A stretch of 9,461 nt of DNA from an uncultured bacterium (lineage in GTDB: Bacteria > Hydrothermota > Tepidihabitantia > Tepidihabitantales > Tepidihabitantaceae). Shown one piece after another: positions 1 to 5,540 of the stretch. How positions within the stretch are numbered: position 1 is the first letter of the stretch; the number at the start of each line of letters is the position of its first letter. The position numbers and the translations under genes were made by a program. Location: NCBI GenBank assembly GCA_937139435.1, contig CAKZPX010000056.1, positions 1 through 9,461 on the forward strand, written 5' to 3'. The notes below the pieces were generated by a model, which was not told the DNA's origin, made no database searches, and worked only from the letters and a program-made list of their open reading frames with translations.

Positions 1-714
1 AATGCCAATTTCACCCTTACCGATGTGCCAGTGCCGGTCAATCCGGGAGGCGAAAGGGGTTTTGGCGTCGTTAAGATGTAAGAGATAAAGTTTTCCGAAG
101 CCGATCGCCCGGTCAAACTGGCGCAGGGTTTCGTCAATGGCTTTTCGGGTGCGCCAGTCATAACCAGCGGCAAAGGAGTGGGCAGTGTCCAGCGTTACCC
201 CTAAACGGTCCTTTTCTTTTACCAGGTCGATTATCTCGGCAATCTGCTCAAAACGGTAGCCAATTTCAGACCCCATCCCGGCGGTATTTTCCAGAAGGAT
301 CTTTACCCGATTCTTCGTCAGGTCAATAATCTCGTTGAGGTTTTCCGCAACACGCTGTAAAACCGACTTCTCGTCTGTTCCCATTGCCTTCCCCACGTGG
401 ATAACAAGAAATTCTATGCCCAGGACAGCACAGCGATTGAGTTCCTCAACAATCGTTGCCACGGACTTTTTTCTTAAAACAGGGTCACTGGCAGCGAGGT
501 TGGGTAAGTAAGGAGCGTGGGCAAAGACCGGTGCAATGTCGGACTCCTTTATATCATTTTTGAACCGAAGGACATCGTCATCTTTTAATTGTGTTACACC
601 CCAGCCCCGGGGGGAACGGGTAAACAATTGAATTGTCTCGCATTGCAGTTCCTCTGCCCGTGCTCGTACATTGGCAAAGCCACCGGCGATGGAGATGTGG
701 AAGCCGAAACGCAT
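1..714 (-). CDS. nfo: Endonuclease IV (AP endonuclease), C-terminus cut by window edge
   Basis: This gene encodes a zinc-dependent apurinic/apyrimidinic endonuclease of base excision repair, which cuts DNA 5' of abasic sites in the cytoplasm. The visible 238 residues run from ATG at 714 to the window edge without a stop. The family is about 280 residues long, so roughly 40 are missing. Metal ligands match E. coli Nfo with a constant offset of three: H66 (AHAPYL), H106 (VIHVGK), E142 (LLENTAG), D176 and H179 (LDTAH), H213 (LHLND), D226 and H228 (DRHWHIGKG). The last ligand, equivalent to E261, lies outside the window. The N-terminus HISIAGG is typical of the family and supports the start. No good ribosome binding site precedes the ATG, and a promoter-like pair lies very close upstream, so the message may be almost leaderless. 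The gene points away from the plus-strand operon. Confidence 0.96.
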   Translation of the reverse strand, partial: MRFGFHISIAGGFANVRARAEELQCETIQLFTRSPRGWGVTQLKDDDVLRFKNDIKESDIAPVFAHAPYLPNLAASDPVLRKKSVATIVEELNRCAVLGIEFLVIHVGKAMGTDEKSVLQRVAENLNEIIDLTKNRVKILLENTAGMGSEIGYRFEQIAEIIDLVKEKDRLGVTLDTAHSFAAGYDWRTRKAIDETLRQFDRAIGFGKLYLLHLNDAKTPFASRIDRHWHIGKGEIGI

Positions 715-726
715 ATTTTTAGAAAG

Positions 727-754
727 ATGTTATAGTTATCAGACAATGAGTCAA
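727..754 (-). promoter_or_regulatory. Candidate sigma70-type promoter for nfo
   Basis: Read on the minus strand there is TTGACT (754-749), a 16-base spacer and TAACAT (732-727). The -35 box matches the consensus at five of six bases and the -10 at four of six. Transcription from it would start only a few bases before the nfo ATG at 714, giving a nearly leaderless mRNA. This would fit the lack of a Shine-Dalgarno sequence. The assignment rests on sequence pattern alone. Confidence 0.45.
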
Positions 755-1227
755 GTCAGGAACCTGTTTGCGTCAGCATATTGTTTGTTGCCGGGTTACG
801 TTACAGTTTATCTGCCGCAAGGATATGATGATGGACAGTAAAATGAGATGTTAATACTACTGAACTTACAGTCAAAACAGCGGTTATCTGCCCGGCGTAA
901 CTCGGGGTCATGCTAATGGATAAGCCAGATATCCCGATAAGGATAAATGGAGATAAAACAGATGGGGAAAAACAGTATTTTCATCAGGGAATTGAACCCG
1001 AGGTCGTGGTAATTGTTGCCTTTCGGGTAATCCCCGGAATCGTTTTTCCGGAAAATAATTTTACGATAACTAATTACAAATAAATGGGTTAACCTATATT
1101 TCTTCCATTTTTTATAGCATCGCTGTACTTAACAGGCGAGGCGGGTAAAAAATCTTCATTATTATGTAGCAAAATGGCGGGTCGGTTAGTTCTCTTCCGG
1201 TTACATTAGAAACGAGTTTTTGTTTTC
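755..1227. other. Divergent intergenic region without a convincing gene
   Basis: About 470 bases lie between the two candidate promoters. The stretch is more AT-rich than the flanking genes. I see no protein with recognisable motifs on either strand. It contains a 57-codon reading frame (910-1083, plus strand) with no recognisable content, and an imperfect direct repeat (801-816 and 866-892). It also has a cluster of short inverted repeats between 977 and 1056, including a perfect 6-base hairpin, and on the minus strand a tRNA T-arm-like 13-mer (999-987). Bases 1084-1227 show nothing I can assign. Regulatory sequence, a small RNA or a decayed gene are all possible. None is demonstrated. Confidence 0.6.
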
Positions 1228-1255
1228 TTGACTATTGAAATGGTGCTCATATAAT
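1228..1255 (+). promoter_or_regulatory. Strong sigma70-type promoter for the redox/SppA operon
   Basis: TTGACT (1228-1233) and a perfect TATAAT (1250-1255) are separated by 16 bases. Transcription would start near 1262, leaving a leader of about 19 bases before the ATG at 1281. The leader has no clear Shine-Dalgarno sequence. This is the best promoter match in the window, and it is correctly placed for the first gene of the four-gene operon. Confidence 0.75.
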
Positions 1256-1280
1256 CACCTGTTACTGGCGTGTATCATAA

Positions 1281-1796
1281 ATGATGAGGCTAAATTCTTA
1301 TCAGCGCACCGGTGTTCTGAATAAGGCGGAACTGAAGCGTCGGGGTCTGATTCCTTCTCTGGAAAGATTGAGGACAGGTCCGGTGGTAATTGTAGAATGT
1401 ATAGAAAATATCCCGTGTAACCCCTGTGCCGATGCCTGTCCACGTCAGGCAATCACAATTGAAGGTGGTTTAACCGAGAGACCGCAGGTTGATTTTAACA
1501 GGTGTAATGGTTGCGGGATATGTGTGGCCAGGTGTCCGGGGCTGGCGATATTTGTGGTCAATTACGCCTACTCCAAAACCGAGGCGACGGTAACTCTGCC
1601 TTATGAAATTTTGCCCCGACCAGAGGTGGGCGAAAATGTGGCGGCGGTTAACCGTCAGGGAAAAAAGGTGTGCGATGCCCGGGTGGTTAAGGTGCTGGAT
1701 AGCAAGGGTCTTGATCGGTGTGCGATAGTGACGGTCGCTGTTCCAAAAAGTTTCTGGAACGATGTCCGTGGTATTGTCCTTCGGAGGAGGAAATGA
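1281..1796 (+). CDS. Two-cluster 4Fe-4S ferredoxin-like subunit of an amino-acid/amine dehydrogenase-type complex
   Basis: This 171-residue protein probably carries electrons between a flavoprotein and another acceptor. Two cysteine groups are visible. The first is C40-x5-C46-x2-C49-x3-C53-P, a variant with a widened first spacing. The second is a regular C75-x2-C78-x2-C81-x3-C85-P. Together they can ligate two [4Fe-4S] clusters. A C-terminal part of about 80 residues without cluster motifs follows and includes two more cysteines (C131, C147). No signal peptide or membrane segment is seen, so it is probably cytoplasmic. The BFD-like and DAO-family genes downstream point to a proline dehydrogenase-type (PDH1 delta-like) or hydroxyproline/sarcosine dehydrogenase-type complex. 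The exact substrate cannot be read from sequence. The ATG at 1281 directly follows an in-frame TAA, and a second ATG at 1284 is possible. The stop overlaps the sppA start as ATGA. Confidence 0.8.
   Translation: MMRLNSYQRTGVLNKAELKRRGLIPSLERLRTGPVVIVECIENIPCNPCADACPRQAITIEGGLTERPQVDFNRCNGCGICVARCPGLAIFVVNYAYSKTEATVTLPYEILPRPEVGENVAAVNRQGKKVCDARVVKVLDSKGLDRCAIVTVAVPKSFWNDVRGIVLRRRK
1783..1790 (+). promoter_or_regulatory. Strong ribosome binding site that fixes the sppA start
   Basis: GGAGGAGG lies inside the end of the ferredoxin gene, with its first GGAGG five bases before the ATG at 1793. It is the strongest Shine-Dalgarno match in the window. It argues that translation starts at 1793 and not at the in-frame ATG at 1718, which would add 25 polar, cysteine-rich residues in front of the hydrophobic leader. 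Confidence 0.85.
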
Positions 1797-3991
1797 TTAA
1801 CATTCTTTTAGCTGTCAGTGTTGTTTTCGGCATAACGCCGGAGTTGCCGCTCTCAATCACAACTACGGATGATGCTCTGGCGGTTTTCGCCAATCCAGCT
1901 GGACTGGGCACAGGGCGCGGGGCAGAGTTTTATTATATTTACAATTTTCAACGCCAGCCTTTTATAAATAACAATACTTTTATTCTGAGTGCCGGTTCGT
2001 TAGGCGCATTTTTAGAACCTGAGCCATTGCGATATGGTTTTGCTCTGGGAATGAAGCAGGATAATTTTTTGGGCGGTGTGCGGTTAGTGCGGGATAGTAT
2101 CAGCCACTGGGATATCGGGGCGATGGTGCGACCCTGGTCGTGGTTGTCTCTGGGAGGAATGTGGCAGGATTTGAATCACAATTTAGGAAGGGTGGTTGTT
2201 GGTACCGGAGTTCGTCCCTTTGGACCGCGATTGACCCTGTGGGGGGAGACATATCTTAACCCTTTACAGCCGTTTGTTGGGTTAGAGGTTGAGCCATTGG
2301 ACGGGTTGCGATTTGCCGGACGGGCAAAACTGAGGGGTGGTTTTGGTTTTGTTGCTGGTGTTTCAATAAGTCTGGGCAGGACGGGGATAGGATTTACCGG
2401 AATGGCAAAGCCGGCACAGGCGGCTGGTATGTTGCGGATGGGACAGGAAATAAAAAGGTCGGTTATTACCGCTGGCAGACGGTATCTGGATTTAAAACTT
2501 GCTGAACCGATTGTTGACCAGAGACCGGGGTTCAGTCTGATGGGCGGCGGCAGGGTCAGAACAACATATTCACTACTGGAGCTGTTGCAGCGGGTAAGCG
2601 ATGACCCTGCGGTTAAAGGTCTGGCATTGAGATTAGAAAATGAAAATATGAGTTTTGCGCGGACACAGGAGTTGCGCACGGCATTGTTAGAGTTCAAAAA
2701 GAGTGGCAAACAACTCTGGGTTTATGCGTCAGAACTGGGTATGGTAGGTTTTTATCTTGCCTCCTGCGCTGATCGCATCATAGTTCACCCGATGGGTGGG
2801 ATTGTTATTCCCGGGGTTTCGGTACAGGCAAGATTTTTAAAAACACTCCTGGAAAAGTTAGGGATAGAGGTGGAGGTTCATCGCTACGGTAAATATAAAA
2901 GTGCGGTAGAGGCGTTTACCGAAGATTCACTCAGTTTCTTCAACCGGGAGCAGTTGCAGGCGCTGGTGGATGGTATTTACGAGGATTTTATCAGCACCAC
3001 AAGTTCAGGTAGAAACCTGAGTTCGGCAGAGATGGAGAGTCTGGTAGGCAGGGCTTTTTTCCGGGCGGACGAGGCGATGCGGTTGGGGTTGATTGATACG
3101 ATTTGTTACGAGGACGAACTGGATTCATTGCTGTTGGATGGTTTTAAGAGGTGTCGGGTATTGAGTGAGAAAGAATTTGCCCGGAGTAAGTTTTTCTCAG
3201 ACCGCTGGGATGAACCAGCCCGAATTGCTGTGGTTTATGTGACCGGAAGCATTGTTACCGGAGAGTCGGGCACCGATTTCCTTACCGGAGAGATGCGTGC
3301 CGGTTCGACAACAATTGTGCGGGCGATTAAGGAGGCGATGAAAGATAAAAGGATAAAGGGGATTGTTTTAAGGGTTGATTCACCGGGTGGAGACGGTTTT
3401 GCCTCAGATTTGATCTGGCGCGCGGTGGAACTGGCACGCCTAAAAAAGCCGGTGGTTGTTTCTATGGGCAGTCTGGCCGCATCAGGGGGGTATTATGTGT
3501 CCTGTAATGCCGAACGAATTTTTGCCCTGCCCGGGACGGTAACCGGTTCCATCGGGGTTTTCAGTCTCCGGCTAATAACCGAGGGTTTTTATAATAAAAT
3601 CGGCATCAAACGTCAGGTGGTGAAAAGAGGTGAGCATGCTGATGCGCTTTCGGATTTAAGGCGATTAACCCCGGAAGAGGATTCGTTACTTCAGAGTGAG
3701 ATTAACTGGTTTTATAATCAATTTATTCAAAAGGTAGCAGAGGGACGGGGTTTGACATTAGAAGGAGTTGATTCTGTTGGTCAGGGAAGGGTATGGTTAG
3801 CAAAAGATGCCCAGCGATTCGGTCTGGTTGATTCACTTGCCGGTCTGATGGAGGCAATTGATTTCTGTTGCGAGAAAGCGGGCGTAAAAGGAGATTATGA
3901 AGTGGTATCTTACCCGCGACCGAAATCAGGTCTGGGGTTACTGCCATCAGCACTATGGGAAAGGGTGTTTTTTGAACTATTAGGACGATGA
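1793..3991 (+). CDS. sppA: Signal peptide peptidase SppA (67K type) with an N-terminal outer-membrane beta-barrel-like region
   Basis: SppA is a serine/lysine-dyad membrane protease that degrades cleaved signal peptides. This 732-residue protein starts with a short hydrophobic leader (residues 2-13, no basic residues). About 180 residues rich in alternating, aromatic/glycine beta-strand patterns follow. They include DDALAVFANPAGLG (26-39), a motif common near the start of PorV/UPF0164-like outer-membrane proteins. Two tandem SppA halves follow, at about 230-440 and 475-690. The catalytic lysine is K369 in GKYKSAVEAF and the nucleophile is S564 in LAASGGYY. They are 195 residues apart, against 200 in E. 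coli (K209, S409). The second half also has VLRVDSPGG (525-533) and GSIGVF (585-590). E. coli SppA has about 618 residues and no such N-terminus. The gene overlaps both neighbours by four bases (ATGA), so it is translationally coupled to redox genes with no obvious link to it. The protease assignment is firm. The barrel and its location are inferred. Confidence 0.9.
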   Translation: MINILLAVSVVFGITPELPLSITTTDDALAVFANPAGLGTGRGAEFYYIYNFQRQPFINNNTFILSAGSLGAFLEPEPLRYGFALGMKQDNFLGGVRLVRDSISHWDIGAMVRPWSWLSLGGMWQDLNHNLGRVVVGTGVRPFGPRLTLWGETYLNPLQPFVGLEVEPLDGLRFAGRAKLRGGFGFVAGVSISLGRTGIGFTGMAKPAQAAGMLRMGQEIKRSVITAGRRYLDLKLAEPIVDQRPGFSLMGGGRVRTTYSLLELLQRVSDDPAVKGLALRLENENMSFARTQELRTALLEFKKSGKQLWVYASELGMVGFYLASCADRIIVHPMGGIVIPGVSVQARFLKTLLEKLGIEVEVHRYGKYKSAVEAFTEDSLSFFNREQLQALVDGIYEDFISTTSSGRNLSSAEMESLVGRAFFRADEAMRLGLIDTICYEDELDSLLLDGFKRCRVLSEKEFARSKFFSDRWDEPARIAVVYVTGSIVTGESGTDFLTGEMRAGSTTIVRAIKEAMKDKRIKGIVLRVDSPGGDGFASDLIWRAVELARLKKPVVVSMGSLAASGGYYVSCNAERIFALPGTVTGSIGVFSLRLITEGFYNKIGIKRQVVKRGEHADALSDLRRLTPEEDSLLQSEINWFYNQFIQKVAEGRGLTLEGVDSVGQGRVWLAKDAQRFGLVDSLAGLMEAIDFCCEKAGVKGDYEVVSYPRPKSGLGLLPSALWERVFFELLGR

Positions 3992-4302
3992 GAAAGAAGA
4001 AGGGTTACCGAAAGGCTAAAACTGATAATGTAATAGTGTGTCGTTGTGAAGAAATAACCGAGGCAGAAATTCGTGCTGTGATTCGTGCTGGCTACCATTC
4101 GCTGGAAGAGATAAAGAGGATTTTGCGCACCGGTATGGGACACTGTGGTGGGCGCGGTTGTTTGAAGGTTATCGCCCGGTTGATTGAAGAGGAAACCGAA
4201 ATACCAGTCTCCAGCCAGAAGTTTCCCACTTCTCGCCCGCCATTAAAACCATTGCCACTGGGTTTACTTGCCGGTTATAAAAATGAGCAGGGGAACCGCT
4301 GA
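3988..4302 (+). CDS. BFD-like [2Fe-2S] protein, small subunit of an FAD-dependent dehydrogenase
   Basis: This is a 104-residue electron-transfer protein. Cysteines C18-x-C20 (VCRCEEIT) and C53-x4-C58 (GMGHCGGRGC) are separated by 32 residues, the arrangement of BFD-type [2Fe-2S] domains. The C-terminal tail contains RPPLKPLPLG (84-93), which resembles the ending of HcnB/OoxA-type subunits where a BFD domain follows an NAD(P)/FAD domain. The protein therefore looks like the free-standing C-terminal part of such a subunit, as in the gamma subunit of PDH1-type proline dehydrogenases. The N-terminus MRKKKGYRKAK is basic and adds nothing recognisable. The gene overlaps sppA by four bases and the downstream flavoprotein gene by 20. 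A cytoplasmic location is inferred, since no leader is seen. Confidence 0.85.
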   Translation: MRKKKGYRKAKTDNVIVCRCEEITEAEIRAVIRAGYHSLEEIKRILRTGMGHCGGRGCLKVIARLIEEETEIPVSSQKFPTSRPPLKPLPLGLLAGYKNEQGNR

Positions 4303-5419
4303 CGCAGTCGTAATCGGAGGCGGGATTATTGGCGCCGCCACCGGATATTACCTTGCCCGTCAGGGTTTAAAGGTAGTCCTGTTAGAACGTGCTTTTCCGT
4401 GTGCCGGTTCAACCGGCAGATGTATTGGCGGTATCCGGGCTCAATTTACCCATGATTTGACCATCCGGGTGATGCTGGAGAGTATTAAGATGTTCCAGGA
4501 ACTGGATGAGGAATTGGGTGTTGATATTGAATGGTATGCTGGTGGCTATCTTTTTCTTGCCTTTGATGAGCAGCGTAAGCAATCATTTTTACAGGCAATT
4601 GAAATACAAAAAAGATACGGGTTAAAAGTAGAATTCATATCAAAAGAAGAATGCTGTCGGATTGTGCCGGGGTTGAATGCAGAAGGGCTTCTTGGTGGTG
4701 CCTGGTGTCCTACTGATGGTCAGGCTAACCCCTTTAAGGTTACCTACGGTTATCTGGAGGGGATAAAAAGATTTAGGGGTGAAGTTCTTGTGTGCCAAGA
4801 GGTAAAACGCATTAATGTCATTGGTGGTAAGGTGGTATCGGTGGTTACTGCGGATGGAAACGAGTTTTTTACCCCGGTGGTTTTGAACGCTGCCGGACCC
4901 TGGGCAGAGGATGTAGGAAAACTTGCCGGGGTTGATGTGCCGGTAAAACCCGACCGGCATGAGGCGCTGGTTACAGAAGCGGTGGAGCGCTGTCTGGAAC
5001 CAATGCTTGTGGACTATCGTCCTGACGGCTGTTATTTTGTCCAGCATTATGGTACCGGTCATTTCATTGGTTGTTATACACCGGTACCAATTGTCCCGGG
5101 ACATAATTTAGATGCCTCAGATGAGTTTATTACTGAAATGCCGAGAAGAATGGTGCGTCTTCTACCCAAACTGGCGCTGGTAAAGGTACTCCGGCACTGG
5201 GCTGGTTCTTATGAGATGACCCCGGATGGAAACCCGATATGCAGTGGCACACCGGTTGAGGGGTTTTATGTATCTGCGGGGATGAGTGGGCACGGATTTA
5301 TGTTTGGTCCAGCACTGGGGAAACTGATGGCGGAGTTAATCGTGCAGGGCAGGTCAACGATTGACCTTAATGAATTCCGGCTTGACCGTCCGTGGACCAA
5401 AGCCGAGGCGATGAAATAA
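4283..5419 (+). CDS. DAO-family FAD-dependent amino-acid/amine dehydrogenase (PDH beta / sarcosine oxidase beta-like)
   Basis: This is a 378-residue flavoprotein expected to oxidise a secondary amine or amino acid such as proline, hydroxyproline, sarcosine or glycine. The FAD dinucleotide motif is G12-x-G14-x2-G17 (VVIGGGIIGAATG), followed by E35, which should bind the adenosine ribose. A second family motif, GSTGRCIGGIRAQF, follows near residue 45. The C-terminus has the flavin-binding segment with G333, S335, H337 and G338 (AGMSGHGF). The length fits PDH1 beta, sarcosine oxidase beta and OoxB/HcnC subunits (about 370-400). The substrate cannot be chosen from these motifs. I prefer the ATG at 4283. 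An in-frame TTG at 4268 would add five residues before the family's usual start. Neither has a clear ribosome binding site, and coupling through the 20-base overlap with the BFD gene is likely. It is the last gene of the operon. Confidence 0.88.
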   Translation: MSRGTADAVVIGGGIIGAATGYYLARQGLKVVLLERAFPCAGSTGRCIGGIRAQFTHDLTIRVMLESIKMFQELDEELGVDIEWYAGGYLFLAFDEQRKQSFLQAIEIQKRYGLKVEFISKEECCRIVPGLNAEGLLGGAWCPTDGQANPFKVTYGYLEGIKRFRGEVLVCQEVKRINVIGGKVVSVVTADGNEFFTPVVLNAAGPWAEDVGKLAGVDVPVKPDRHEALVTEAVERCLEPMLVDYRPDGCYFVQHYGTGHFIGCYTPVPIVPGHNLDASDEFITEMPRRMVRLLPKLALVKVLRHWAGSYEMTPDGNPICSGTPVEGFYVSAGMSGHGFMFGPALGKLMAELIVQGRSTIDLNEFRLDRPWTKAEAMK

Positions 5420-5443
5420 AACACAACCTGTTTCCAGAAAAGA

Positions 5444-5480
5444 AATTTCCGATCCGGTTCTATCTTATGATCAGGAAATT
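5444..5480. repeat. Imperfect inverted repeat after the flavoprotein gene
   Basis: AATTTCC-GATC (5444-5454) can pair with GATC-A-GGAAATT (5469-5480). This gives 11 base pairs with one bulged A and a 14-base loop. No T-tract follows on either strand, so it is not a classical intrinsic terminator. It lies between two convergent operons, where a bidirectional terminator or an mRNA-end-protecting hairpin would be expected. Confidence 0.35.
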
Positions 5481-5496
5481 AACCGCCTATAGTTTC

Positions 5497-5513
5497 AGCG
5501 ACCCCCGCTTTTT
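5497..5513 (+). terminator. Weak candidate intrinsic terminator of the plus-strand operon
   Basis: AGCG (5497-5500) and CGCT (5506-5509) form a short 4-base-pair GC-rich stem around the loop ACCCC. The stem runs directly into a T-tract (5509-5513). The stem is shorter than in efficient terminators. Position and T-tract favour the call, and low predicted stability argues against it. Confidence 0.3.
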
Positions 5514-5540
5514 ACTTGTAATTATCTGAAAATATATTAG

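Noticed and set aside
977..1056. A functional tRNA gene on the minus strand
   Set aside because: Only the T-arm and part of an acceptor-like pairing fit. The T-stem has a mismatch, and there is no D-loop, no clear anticodon stem and no CCA end.
715..1280. An insertion sequence or integrated element in the intergenic region
   Set aside because: I see no transposase or integrase fragment, no terminal inverted repeats and no target-site duplication.
1718..1792. Longer start for SppA at the ATG at 1718
   Set aside because: It would place 25 polar, cysteine-containing residues before the hydrophobic leader and overlap the ferredoxin gene by 79 bases. The ATG at 1793 has a perfect ribosome binding site.
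2176..2709. Long open frame of 177 codons on the minus strand inside sppA
   Set aside because: The protein is low in recognisable motifs and lies wholly opposite a clearly coding gene. It is a shadow of the sense codon pattern.
4268..4282. TTG start for the flavoprotein
   Set aside because: It adds only five residues before the usual beginning of the FAD motif and has no better ribosome binding site than the ATG at 4283. It is not excluded.
5420..5540. A small RNA such as 4.5S RNA (ffs) next to ffh
   Set aside because: The 121 bases lack the conserved GGAA-type tetraloop hairpin and the internal loop of SRP RNA. Only weak hairpins are present.
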